NCBI GenBank assembly: GCA_963741055.1
Contig: CAVUGU010000002.1
Location: 147,530 to 211,529, forward strand
Reading direction: 5' to 3'
Length of the DNA: 64,000 bases
From: Bog-756 sp963741055
GTDB taxonomy: Bacteria > Actinomycetota > Acidimicrobiia > Acidimicrobiales > RAAP-2
Shown here: piece by piece, positions 47,239 to 55,719 of the stretch
How positions within the stretch are numbered: the stretch's first letter is position 1
How the letters are laid out: each line of letters starts with the position of its first letter
Translations under genes and position numbers: made by a program
Notes under the pieces: generated by a model
What the model was told of the DNA's origin: nothing
The model's database searches: none
The model's input: only the letters and a program-made list of their open reading frames with translations

Positions 47239-47399
47239 CTAACCGACAGAAGGAACGCGCTCGCCGAGGACCGAAGCTCCTTCGGTACCCTCGCCCTTCT
47301 CGATCGGCGCGTCGAGCGACCGGCTCACTCTTCCTTCCCCGGCTCTTCTTTCCGCTTACTCTTCCCTCGCCTTCCCGTCGCGGCGTGTCGAGAGGACAC

Positions 47400-47410
47400 T
47401 TAGAAACTAA
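47400..47410. promoter_or_regulatory. Inverted repeat TTAG-AAA-CTAA, possible operator
   Basis: A short palindrome in the 221-base divergent region between the tandem TetR gene and the lipoprotein gene, 50 bases before the latter's ATG. It is AT-rich against a GC-rich background. The rest of the interval is C/T-rich (47320-47380) without a readable gene. Candidate TetR or promoter site only. Confidence 0.3.
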
Positions 47411-47459
47411 TCTTTGGCCCGGATCCGGGTCAATCGACCCGGAGGCGACAGGGGGGAAG

Positions 47460-48714
47460 ATGCGAACCAAGGTCAGCGCGGCACTCGGCACACTGATTCT
47501 TTCGCTGACGTTGGTCGCGTGCGGCTCGTCGAGTGGGGCCTCCTCGGGCGGCGGGAGCTCCTCGGGCACCGGGACTTCATCGGGCGCCGGTCACACCTAC
47601 ACGATCGGTGTGCTCGCGGACGTGACCGGCCCCGGCGCCTCGGTCAACGGCAGCGCCGAGGAGGGCGTACAGGCCGGCGTCAAGCTGGCGGCGCGGGACG
47701 GCTACACGATCAAGACGATCGTGGCCGACACCGGCACCAGCCCGAGCCAGGCCCTCACCGCCGCCCAGCAACTGGTCGAACAGGACAACGTGTTGGCGGT
47801 CATCGCCGAGTCGGCGGTGACCTTCGGTGCGGCGCCGTGGCTCACTGCTCACGGGGTTCCCGTGCTCGGGTGGTCCGAGGACGGCTCGGAGTGGCTGACC
47901 AGCCAGAACATGCTCTCCGCCGCCGGTCCTTCGGATCCCGCCAAGGTCGCGACCACCCTCGGCAAGTTCTTCAAGATGGTGGGTGTCACCAACCTGGCCG
48001 TGGTCGGCTACGCGTACCCCCTCTCGACCGAAGGAGCGAAGAGCTTCGCCGATTCGGCCAAGCAGGCCGGCATCAAGGTCGGCTACCTGAACGACACCGT
48101 CCCCCTCGGCACCACCAACGTCCAACCGCTCGTCCTCGCCATGAAGAGCGCCGGGGTCAACGGGTTCATCGGACTTCTCGAGCCGAACGCCGCGCTCTTG
48201 ACCATCCAGGGACTGCGCCAAGCGGGCGTGGACTTGAAAGCCGGTGTGTTGTTCACCGGCTACGGAGGCGATCTGCAACAAGCAGGTTCCGGTGCCGAGG
48301 CCGCGGCCAACGGTGTCTACTTCCCCTTGCAGTTCGAGCCGGTGGAGATGCACACGGCTGCGACCGAGCAGCTCCAGTCGGACCTCAGTTCGGTCGGCGT
48401 CGAAGACCGACCCCACCTTCGCCGAGTACGTGGGATATCTCTCGGTGGACCTGCTGGTCCATGGGTTGGAGAAGACCGGTGCCGACCCCACCCCGGCCGA
48501 CCTCATCAAGGACATGAACGGGATCGCCAACTACGGCGCGGCAGGTCTGCTGGCGAACCACACCCTCAACATCGGAGCCCGCACCCCGGTTCCCTCGGGG
48601 GTCGACAACTGCCTGTGGTTCACCAAGCTGAGCGGCAAGAATTTCCAACTCGTCCAAGGTGCCGATCCGGTGTGCGGCTCGCTCGTCCCGGGCATCGACA
48701 ACTCGGCGTCCTGA
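47460..48714 (+). CDS. Lipoprotein substrate-binding protein, Leu/Ile/Val-receptor type (417 aa), one frame break
   Basis: Secreted lipoprotein: signal MRTKVSAALGTLILSLTLVA ends in the lipobox LVAC, followed by a Ser/Gly linker. The receptor fold follows: YTIGVLADVTGPGASVNGSA, GTSPSQALTAAQQLVEQDNV, FKMVGVTNLAVVGYAYPLST and AAANGVYFPLQFEP. The C-terminal part (DPTFAEYVGYLSVDLLVHGL onward) is in another frame; the switch lies near 48400 and the span is one base over a multiple of three. GGGGGGA precedes the ATG. No importer genes adjoin it, so it may serve a distant transporter. The 3' end overlaps the P450 gene on the other strand. Confidence 0.8.
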
Positions 48715-50005
48715 CCCCGCTCGGCGAGGCGCTCCGCGAGGTCAGCGAGGGGCTGAACGTGACCGGGAGCGCGATCGGCGAGCGGAAGGCCATCCCCTTG
48801 ATGTGCACGTCCTGGCCGGGCTCGGGTGCGAGCTCCATGTCGGGGAGCCGGTCGAAGAGGGTGTCGATCGCGACACGGGTCTCCATCCGGGCGAGGTGCA
48901 TGCCGACGCAAACGTGGACGCCGAAACCGAAACCGAGGCTCTGGCGGGACTCGCGGAAGATGTCGAACTGGTCGGGGTGCTCGTACTTGCGCTCGTCCCG
49001 GTTGGCGGATCCGAGCAGCAGTCCGACGTCGGCCCCCTTCTGGACGGGCACTCCTCCGAGCTCGGTGTCGCGCGTGGCCTGCCGCAGGATCACGGTGACC
49101 GGTGGCTCCCACCGGATCGTCTCCTCGAAGGCGACCGGAATGAGCGAGCGGTCCTCGCGCACCGCGCGGTACTGGTCCGGGTTGGTCAGGAGCCCGTAGA
49201 GCATGCTCCCCGACGCCCGGTAGGTCGTCTCGACGCCGGCGGGCAACAGGAGTCGGAGGAACGAGTAGATCTCCTCGTCGTCGAGCTTGCGCCCGTCGAC
49301 CTCGACCTGCACCAGCTCGCTGATCAGGTCCTCGGACGGATGGCGCCGCCGCTCGGCCAAGATCTCCGCGAAGTAGTCGCGTAGTGCTGCCGACGCGGCA
49401 ATCCCCCGTTCCCAGTTGGCCGTCACACTGGTGATCTCGATCGCCCACCGTTGGAACGTGGGGAAGTCCGAACGGGGCAGGCCGAGGATGTGCGCGATGA
49501 CCTGCACCGGGAAGTTGAAGGTGAGCTGCCGCACCAGATCGGCGCGTCCGTCTGCGGCGAACAGGTCGATCAGCTCGTTCACCACTTGCTGGACGAGGTC
49601 TCCCTCCCACCTCTCGAGCACCTTGGAACGGAGGGACGGGGACACGAGGGCTCGCTGCAACCGGTGCTCGGGCTCGTCCATCTGAAGGATGGTCCGTCCC
49701 ATCACCTCGCCCATGACGCCCGCGTAGATCGTCGAGGAGTACGTCTCGTTGTCACGCAGCACCTCGACCGCCTCGTCGAAGCCGAAGACGGTGATCGCCG
49801 GCGGCTTCCCCGTGTCCGGCTCGGGCTCGGGCACCTCTTCACCGAGGTCGATCGGACCGGCGTGCACCGGTGCCTGTCGCCGGAGCTCGGCGAAGCGGGG
49901 ATAGGGATCACGGATGTTCCCCGAGACGACGTCCTCCAATTCGAACGGGTCGAAGGGGATCGGCGCAGGCTTGGCCTCGACCGCGCCCTTGGTATCGGTG
50001 GCCAT
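48620..50005 (-). CDS. Cytochrome P450 (461 aa)
   Basis: Second P450, complete in one frame. LQMDEPEHRLQRALVSPSLR, I-helix LLPAGVETTYRASGSMLYG, ExxR in AFEETIRWEPPV, and the heme motif FGFGVHVCVGMHLARMETRV are intact. GGGGAG precedes the ATG at 50005. About 30 residues run past the usual P450 end (ALPVTFSP) and overlap the converging lipoprotein gene by 95 bases, so the true stop may be earlier. The divergent TetR gene and the inverted repeat between them suggest substrate-induced control. Its likely substrates are hydrophobic (terpenoid, steroid or aromatic). Confidence 0.87.
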   Translation of the reverse strand: MATDTKGAVEAKPAPIPFDPFELEDVVSGNIRDPYPRFAELRRQAPVHAGPIDLGEEVPEPEPDTGKPPAITVFGFDEAVEVLRDNETYSSTIYAGVMGEVMGRTILQMDEPEHRLQRALVSPSLRSKVLERWEGDLVQQVVNELIDLFAADGRADLVRQLTFNFPVQVIAHILGLPRSDFPTFQRWAIEITSVTANWERGIAASAALRDYFAEILAERRRHPSEDLISELVQVEVDGRKLDDEEIYSFLRLLLPAGVETTYRASGSMLYGLLTNPDQYRAVREDRSLIPVAFEETIRWEPPVTVILRQATRDTELGGVPVQKGADVGLLLGSANRDERKYEHPDQFDIFRESRQSLGFGFGVHVCVGMHLARMETRVAIDTLFDRLPDMELAPEPGQDVHIKGMAFRSPIALPVTFSPSLTSRSASPSGVRTPSCRCPGRASRTPDRHLGRVGNSCRSAW

Positions 50006-50067
50006 CGACGTTCTCCCCTCGTCCCTACTCTCGCTCCGACCGGAGCGGCACCTCCACCAATGTAGTT

Positions 50068-50081
50068 CAAACGTTCGTTTG
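50068..50081. promoter_or_regulatory. Inverted repeat CAAACG-TT-CGTTTG, candidate TetR operator
   Basis: Perfect 6-bp arms separated by two bases, in the 142-base region between the divergent P450 and TetR genes, 62 bases upstream of the P450 start. Size and symmetry suit a TetR dimer site that would repress both genes. Confidence 0.5.
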
Positions 50082-50135
50082 GCTCCAGAACACCCTTTCA
50101 AAGGCCCGAAACCCGGACGGCTCCGGCCGCTGGTC

Positions 50136-50141
50136 CACAAT
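50136..50141 (+). promoter_or_regulatory. -10-like box CACAAT before the TetR gene
   Basis: CACAAT is followed by ggtgcg and GTG at 50148. Same six-base spacing as the other leaderless promoters of this window, though the first base departs from TAnnnT. Confidence 0.35.
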
Positions 50142-50147
50142 GGTGCG

Positions 50148-50795
50148 GTGACGGGAGCGAGCGAAGCGGCGGGCCGCCCGGACGGGAGCACCCAGCGCCA
50201 GCACATCTTGAACACCGCGCTCGCCCTGATGTCCCAGCACGGGGTCGACGGGACCTCGATGCGAAGCCTCGCGGCAGCGACCGGCCTCAACGTGGCGTCG
50301 CTGTACCACTACTTCCCCTCGAAGCGGGACCTGCTCGTCGCAGTCCTCGAGGAACGCGGACTGGCCGAGAGCCTCTCCCCCGCCTCGCAGCCGGCCCTGC
50401 TCGATCCTGCTACCACCCGCCTCGCGGATCTCCTCGACGACATCCTGCAGTCGATGCTCGAAGTCGACGACTTCATCCGCCTGATGATCGGCGAGGTGAT
50501 GCGCGGCGACCAAACCGCCTACGCGGTGGGAAACGAACTGTTCGCCGCGAGCCAAGACCTCCTCGAGAAGTGGCTCGCCGAGCACAAACCTGCCGTCAGC
50601 CCGCCCGGAGGGCAGAAGGCGCTGGCACGGATGCTCCGGACCCTGCTGGTCGGGCTGCTCCTCGAACACGTCACGGGTGTGCTCGATCCGGTCGCCGGTG
50701 GCGACGCGGACACGGCGACCGAGTTCCGGGCGCGGGCGGAGGAGATCGCGGCGATCGTCGAGCAGGTCGTCGGTTCCCCCGAGGGCGCTTCCTGA
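50148..50795 (+). CDS. TetR/AcrR family transcriptional regulator (215 aa)
   Basis: N-terminal helix-turn-helix: QHILNTALALMSQHGVDGTS, MRSLAAATGLNVASLYHYFP and SKRDLLVAVLEERG, at residues about 20-70. The C-terminal ligand domain (DDILQSMLEVDDFIRLMIGE) is not closely diagnostic. Divergent from the P450 and 21 bases ahead of the CoA-ligase gene, which has its own leaderless promoter. Probably autoregulates through the CAAACG repeat and controls the degradation genes around it. Confidence 0.85.
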   Translation: MTGASEAAGRPDGSTQRQHILNTALALMSQHGVDGTSMRSLAAATGLNVASLYHYFPSKRDLLVAVLEERGLAESLSPASQPALLDPATTRLADLLDDILQSMLEVDDFIRLMIGEVMRGDQTAYAVGNELFAASQDLLEKWLAEHKPAVSPPGGQKALARMLRTLLVGLLLEHVTGVLDPVAGGDADTATEFRARAEEIAAIVEQVVGSPEGAS

Positions 50796-50804
50796 ACCTG
50801 TCGG

Positions 50805-50810
50805 TACCAT
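50805..50810 (+). promoter_or_regulatory. -10 box TACCAT, leaderless promoter of the CoA-ligase gene
   Basis: TACCAT-ggccga-ATG at 50817, identical in box and spacing to the one before the ThuA gene. No Shine-Dalgarno sequence is found upstream of the start. Confidence 0.5.
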
Positions 50811-50816
50811 GGCCGA

Positions 50817-52164
50817 ATGGCTGACGTCTCCACCCCGCCGTTCACCGAGGGCACCATCGGGCCCCTCCCGCGCCCGAGCGATCAGGCGTTGTGGGACCCT
50901 GCGAAGCAGGCGATGGACCCCGAGCAGCGACGTGCGCTGCAGGACGAACGGTTGCGCACGCTGGTCGCACGCATCTTCGAAGACGAGGTTGCCCTCTTTC
51001 GCGAGAAGTTGATCAGCGCGGGCGTCTCGTCCGCGGCCGATATCAGCGGAGTCGACGACCTCGCCGGGATCCCCTCGACCGTCAAGCAGGACCTGCGCGA
51101 CTCGGAGGCCGCCTCGCCCCCGTGGGGCACCTACCGCTTCACCGACCCGCGACAGGGAGTTCGGATCGGCACCTCTACCGGCACCACCGGGCAGCCGACC
51201 ATCACCGTCTGGACGCGCCACGACCTCTGGGTCGAGTACGAGTCGGCCGCACGCAACTGGTGGCGAATGGGTTACCGGCCCGGGATGATCGTGACCCACG
51301 CCCACCCCGCGTACCTCTACGGCGGCGGGATCATGCTCCAGCAGACCTATGAGTACTTCGGACTGCTCACCATCTGGGTCCCCCCACCCGACACCGACGA
51401 GCTCGCCGAGCAGGCGGTCCGCTTCTGGACGCGGGTGACGCCGGACATCCCCTTCATGGGGTTCGCCACCGGTCGCTTCGTCGAGGTGGCGACCGCACTC
51501 GGCATCCCACTCGAGGACGCGGGCCTCACCGGGCTGAAGGCGCCGATCGGCTTCGGCATGGGGCGCGGCGGGATGCCACTCCTCACCGCAGGCGCCGAGT
51601 GCTACGCCTACGTGGGCGGCCCCTGCGGCCAGTCGCCGGGCGCGCACATCCACGAGGACTGGGCGGTCGTCCAGGCAGTCGATCCCGCGACCGGCCGCGA
51701 GGTGCCGGACGGCGAGTGGGGCAACCTGACCGTCACGACGCTCGATCGCGACAACGGACTCCTCCGGTACGACCTCGAAGAGGCGTGCGCGATCCACCGC
51801 GAGCCCTGCCCCTGCGGTGAGACCTCGATCCGCGGCCTCTGGGGAGGCCGGTTCAAGGACCTCCTCAGCTGTCAGGGGACCCGCTTCCAATTGAACGAGC
51901 TGGAAGCGTGTTTGCGGGGTGAGGAGCTGGTCACCCAGCCTTCGCTCGAGTACCGGGTGCTCCGTCCCGACGGAGGACCCGGCGACGCTCGTGGTCGAGG
52001 TGGAGGTCGCGAGCGAGCAACCAGGTGTCGGCGACGAGGTCGCGGTACGTCTGGTGGGCCGGATCAAAGAGGCGCTCGGGGTCGAGGCGACCGTCCGGCC
52101 GCTCGCCCGCAACGCACTCCCCCGGGCGGGCTACAAGGCGACCCGGGTCGTCGACTCGCTCTGA
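50817..52164 (+). CDS. Phenylacetate-CoA ligase-like (PaaK family) AMP-forming enzyme (448 aa), one frame break
   Basis: Activates a carboxylic acid as acyl-adenylate then CoA thioester. GTSTGTTGQPTITVWTRHDL is the P-loop; MGRGGMPLLTAGAECYAYVG and TVTTLDRDNGLLRYDLEEAC are the adenylation core; CPCGETSIRGLWGGRFKDLL the hinge. The C-terminal domain (EDPATLVVEVEVASEQPGVG) is in another frame; removing one C of the CCC at 51965-51967 gives VLRPTEDPATL. PaaK relatives act on phenylacetate or on steroid/bile-acid carboxylates; the nearby beta-oxidation genes suggest it starts such a pathway. Confidence 0.83.
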
Positions 52165-52238
52165 GTCTCTCAGGCCGGCCCGCGCGGACGGAGCTCTTGC
52201 TCTGCGGCCCGAAGGCCGGCCGTAGAAGTCACGCACCC

Positions 52239-52311
52239 CTACTTAGTCCCGGGCTGTGACATCTACTCAGTCCCGGGCTGTGACACCTACTTAGTCCCGG
52301 GGCCGTGACAT
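52239..52311 (+). repeat. Three direct repeats of a 24-base unit
   Basis: Unit ctacttagtcccgggctgtg followed by acat, at 52239-52262, 52263-52286 and 52287-52311. The second differs mainly by a C in ctactcag and the third has one extra G and a C for T. They lie in the 258-base non-coding space between the converging CoA-ligase and LLM genes, directly before an inverted repeat. Function unknown. Confidence 0.75.
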
Positions 52312-52338
52312 CACGTGATGTACCATATACATCACGTG
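52312..52338. repeat. Perfect 11-base inverted repeat with 5-base spacer
   Basis: CACGTGATGTA at 52312-52322 and its exact complement TACATCACGTG at 52328-52338, spacer ccata. It follows the 24-base direct repeats without a gap and lies 84 bases from the end of the LLM gene. It could form a hairpin ending both converging transcripts, or be a protein-binding site (CACGTG cores), or the end of a small mobile element. No T-tract follows. Confidence 0.7.
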
Positions 52339-52422
52339 TCCGCAACCAAAGTACCGAGCGGAGACCGCCCACACCCGGGTCCGACGCACCCGCCACCCCG
52401 AACCCGACGCCGAGCCTCCTCG

Positions 52423-53355
52423 TCACTTCAGCGCATCGATCACCTCGCGCCCGAAGATCTCCAGGGTCTCCGGCCGCGCGAAGTCGGTGAACCAGGTGTA
52501 GACCCTCGCAACTCCCCGCTCTTGCAACTCCACGAGCTTCGGCACCAGCTCCGACGGCGAACCCGCGAGATGTCCGCCCTCGCCCATCCTCCCGAACCGG
52601 CGCGCCGCGGTCTCGAGCACCTCGTGGCGGCTGCGCTCGTCGGTGACCAGGGTCACCAGCAACTGCACGGAGACCTGCGCCGTGCCCGCCTGCCCGCGCG
52701 CCTCGTCGAGCCGGTCCACGTGGTTGAGCGGCACGTTCCACCAGTCGGCGAAGCGCGCCACCAGCTCCATCGTTCGCGGACCGGTGCCGCCGACCACGAT
52801 GGGGATCCGCCCGAGTGGAACCGGGAGCTGACGGGCACCCTCGACCACGAATTGCTCACCCCGGTGGTGGACGGGCTCACCGGTCCAGAAGGCGGTCACC
52901 AGCTCGAGCGTCTCGCGCAGCCGCTCGACGCGGGCGCGGCCGCCGGAGTCTCCGACACCGAACACATCGAGCTCGCCGGGGACCGAGCCCGAGCCGATCC
53001 CGAGCTCGAACCGGCCGCCGGAGAAGTGATCGAGCGTCACTGCCTGGCGGGCGAGCACCGCGGGGTGTCGAAGCGCGTCGCAGAGCACCAGGTGTCCGAG
53101 CCGCAAACGCTCGGTCACCGCGGCCAGCCAGGTCGCGGCGGTGAATGCTTCGAACATCGGCTGGTCGGTCGCGCCGGGCGGTGCGAGGTGGTCCATGAGG
53201 GCCATCCCCTCGAAACCCGAGGCTTCTGCTGTCCGCGCACGAAGCTCGAGCGCGTCAGGGGCGAGGCGCATCTGGGGGAGAAAGAGGTGGAAATCGAGAC
53301 CGCCCGCACGTGGCGACGTTCCGGGCGGAGAATCCCCGCCGGACCCCTCGGGCAT
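52423..53355 (-). CDS. F420-type luciferase-like (LLM) oxidoreductase (310 aa)
   Basis: TIM-barrel bacterial-luciferase superfamily with the actinobacterial F420/flavin profile. FHLFLPQMRLAPDALELRAR, FEGMALMDHLAPPG, WLAAVTERLRLGHLVLCDAL, LARQAVTLDHFSGGRFELGI and RIPIVVGGTGPRTMELVARF are diagnostic. The ATG at 53355 comes just after the acyl-CoA dehydrogenase stop (53357-53359), so the two are co-transcribed. It may reduce or oxidise a ring or side-chain intermediate; cofactor choice (F420 or FMN) is not certain from sequence. Confidence 0.84.
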   Translation of the reverse strand: MPEGSGGDSPPGTSPRAGGLDFHLFLPQMRLAPDALELRARTAEASGFEGMALMDHLAPPGATDQPMFEAFTAATWLAAVTERLRLGHLVLCDALRHPAVLARQAVTLDHFSGGRFELGIGSGSVPGELDVFGVGDSGGRARVERLRETLELVTAFWTGEPVHHRGEQFVVEGARQLPVPLGRIPIVVGGTGPRTMELVARFADWWNVPLNHVDRLDEARGQAGTAQVSVQLLVTLVTDERSRHEVLETAARRFGRMGEGGHLAGSPSELVPKLVELQERGVARVYTWFTDFARPETLEIFGREVIDALK

Positions 53356-53356
53356 C

Positions 53357-54436
53357 TCAGACCCGGTCGACCAACATGCCGGCCAGGTGCTCGAACTGCT
53401 GGCCGGAGCCACCCATCAGCACTTCGTTCTGCTTCGCGCGCTTGAAGAGGAAGTGAGCATCGTTGGCCCAGGTGAAGCCCACGCCTCCGTGGACCTGAAT
53501 GTTGTCCCCGGTCGCCCGCACCGCAGCTTCGGCTGCGTAGCCCGCCGCCATCGCCGCTGCCTGTGCGCGCTCGGGCGCGCCGGTGTCGGCCGCCCAGGCT
53601 GCGAAGTGGACGCCGGCTCGTGCCAGCTCGAGACCCTGGTACATGTCGACGATCCGATGCTTGACCGATTGGAACGAAGCGATCGGCCGGTCGAAGACCA
53701 CTCGCGTCTTCGAGTACTCGACGGCCTCCTCGAGGGCACGGTCCGAGACGCCGATCAGCTCTGCGGCGAGTCCCACCGCGATGTCGTCGAGCACCTCTCG
53801 CCAGATCGCCGCCTGATCCCCGATCGGACCGATCGGCTCGGCGGGCTGTTCGTCGAGGACGAGGCGCGCGAGCTTGCGGGTGGGGTCGAGCGACGGCACG
53901 ACCTCGGCACGCGGCGACTCGAGGAGGAAGGAGCGGACCCCCTCCTCGGTGAGCGCGACCACGATCGCCCAGTCCGCGGTGTGACCGTCGACCACGATCG
54001 GCTTCGTCCCGGTCAGCACCCATCCGGCTCCCCGGCGGCGAGCGCGGGCGCGCACGGTGGTGAGCGGGTTTCCGTACCCCTCCTCGTGCAGCGCAACGGT
54101 CCCTCGCTGTGCGCCGGAGGCCAGCCCCGCCAAGAGGTCGTCGGCTCCGAGTGCGACCGCGGCGCGGGTCGCCATCACCGACGACGAGAAGAAGGGACCG
54201 GGCAGGGGCACGCGGCCCATCTGCTCGAGCACGATGCACATCTCGAGCAGACCGGCTCCTTCGCCGGGCACCAGCATCCCGGTCCAACCGAGGGCGACCA
54301 ACCGCTCCCAGAGCTCGGGCGTGAACCCGCCCGGATCCTCGGCGAGGGTACGCAGGGTCTCGCCGTCCACGTCGCCCATCGCCTGACGCGCGACGTCTTG
54401 GAGCGCGAGTTGTTGCTCGTCGAATGTGAAGTCCAC
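53357..54436 (-). CDS. Acyl-CoA dehydrogenase family protein (359 aa)
   Basis: Opens with DFTFDEQQLALQDVARQAMG; GWTGMLVPGEGAGLLEMCIV, VVFDRPIASFQSVKHRIVDM and VHGGVGFTWANDAHFLFKRA are family motifs. The middle domain is atypical (the usual FAD-binding TEPxAGSD stretch is missing), a common feature of the small partner in actinobacterial heteromeric acyl-CoA dehydrogenases. The other partner would be the divergent 54507 gene. GTG at 54436; TACACT on the minus strand near 54475 could be its -10. Confidence 0.83.
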   Translation of the reverse strand: MDFTFDEQQLALQDVARQAMGDVDGETLRTLAEDPGGFTPELWERLVALGWTGMLVPGEGAGLLEMCIVLEQMGRVPLPGPFFSSSVMATRAAVALGADDLLAGLASGAQRGTVALHEEGYGNPLTTVRARARRRGAGWVLTGTKPIVVDGHTADWAIVVALTEEGVRSFLLESPRAEVVPSLDPTRKLARLVLDEQPAEPIGPIGDQAAIWREVLDDIAVGLAAELIGVSDRALEEAVEYSKTRVVFDRPIASFQSVKHRIVDMYQGLELARAGVHFAAWAADTGAPERAQAAAMAAGYAAEAAVRATGDNIQVHGGVGFTWANDAHFLFKRAKQNEVLMGGSGQQFEHLAGMLVDRV

Positions 54437-54506
54437 TGCGCACCCCCGGACGGCGGTCCCCGATGTCGGCGACAGTGTAGACGGCACTCGCACTAGCCTC
54501 CGGGGC

Positions 54507-55718
54507 GTGGATTTCGCCCTTGCACCCGAAGACGAGGCCTTCCGCGACGAATTGCGGGCATGGCTCGACGAGCACCTGCCGCCGTTCCTGGCGAGCGAGG
54601 AGATCACCGACGAAGGTTCGCTGACGGGTGAAAAGTCGACCCAGCGCCGCGCAGCCTGGCAGCGGCTGCTCAACACCGGACGGTGGGCCGCGGTCCACTG
54701 GCCGGTCGAGTACGGGGGACGGGCTGCCACCGCGATGCAGCGGATCATCTACTCGGAGGTGATGGCCGAGTACCGCGCGCCGGGGTTGTACAACCCGAAC
54801 GGGCTCTGGCAGATCGGACCGATGATCATCGCCTGGGGCACCGAGGAGCAAAAGGCGCGCTGGCTCCCCTCGATCCTCCAGGCCAACGAGCACTGGTGCC
54901 AGGGCTTCTCCGAGCCCGACGCCGGGAACGACCTCGCCAACCTGCGGACCACCGCCATCCTCGACGGCGACCACTACATCGTCAACGGGCAGAAGATCTG
55001 GATCTCGACCGCGCACCTTGCGCGCTGGGGTCTCTTCCTGCTCCGCACCGACCCGACGGCGATCGAGCGGGGTGCCAAGCACGAGGGCATCACCGCCTTC
55101 ATCGTCGACATGCAGACTCCGGGCATCGAGACGAGGCCGATCCGTGACATGTCCGGCGAAGAGATGTTCAACGAGGTGTACTTCACCGACGCCTCCCTGC
55201 CGACGGACAGCCGGCTCGGCGGTGAGGGCGAAGGGTGGATGGTTGCAATGGGCACCCTGGCCAACGAGCGAGTCGGCATCGCGGGCCAGATCTCGATCCT
55301 CGCCGCCGACCTGCGGGCCATGGTGACCGCCGCCCGCTCGGTGAATCCTGCCGCGCTGGAGGACCCGAGTCTGCGCGACCGGCTCGCGCACGCCTGGACC
55401 GAAATCGAGCTGTCGCGGCTCCTCGCGCTCCGGGCGCTGAGCAAGATCATCAAGGGCGAGAAGAATTGGCCCGAGGTGCCCTTCGCCAAGCTCCAGTGGT
55501 CGTCGCTGGCCCAGACCCTCGCCGCGTTGGCAGTCGACCTGCTCGGCCCGGCCGGGCTTCTCGCGCGGGGCGGTCCCGACTCCGTGGATCGCGGGAAGTG
55601 GACCCGCCTCTACGCCTTCCAGCGGTACAGCACCATCGGAGGCGGCTCGAGCGAGGTGCAGAAGAACATCATCGCCGACCGGGCGATCAAGCTCCCCGGT
55701 CAGTCCCGGCTCTCCTGA
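54507..55718 (+). CDS. Acyl-CoA dehydrogenase family protein (403 aa)
   Basis: Canonical large-type acyl-CoA dehydrogenase. WPVEYGGRAATAMQRIIYSE, WCQGFSEPDAGNDLANLRTT (FAD site), GQKIWISTAHLARWGLFLLR and YSTIGGGSSEVQKNIIADRA are present. The GTG at 54507 has TAGCCT seven bases upstream, fitting a leaderless start. It diverges from another acyl-CoA dehydrogenase gene by 70 bases; such divergent pairs form alpha2beta2 enzymes on steroid side chains, inferred here. Two bases separate it from the following thiolase. Confidence 0.87.
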   Translation: MDFALAPEDEAFRDELRAWLDEHLPPFLASEEITDEGSLTGEKSTQRRAAWQRLLNTGRWAAVHWPVEYGGRAATAMQRIIYSEVMAEYRAPGLYNPNGLWQIGPMIIAWGTEEQKARWLPSILQANEHWCQGFSEPDAGNDLANLRTTAILDGDHYIVNGQKIWISTAHLARWGLFLLRTDPTAIERGAKHEGITAFIVDMQTPGIETRPIRDMSGEEMFNEVYFTDASLPTDSRLGGEGEGWMVAMGTLANERVGIAGQISILAADLRAMVTAARSVNPAALEDPSLRDRLAHAWTEIELSRLLALRALSKIIKGEKNWPEVPFAKLQWSSLAQTLAALAVDLLGPAGLLARGGPDSVDRGKWTRLYAFQRYSTIGGGSSEVQKNIIADRAIKLPGQSRLS

Positions 55719-55719
55719 G

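Noticed and set aside
52173..52221. Two GGCCGGCC palindromes as a terminator hairpin after the CoA-ligase gene
   Set aside because: Such 8-base GC palindromes are frequent by chance at this GC content, the loop would be over 30 bases, and no T-tract follows.
52239..52338. CRISPR array
   Set aside because: The repeats are 24 bases with no spacers, only three copies, and no cas genes are nearby.
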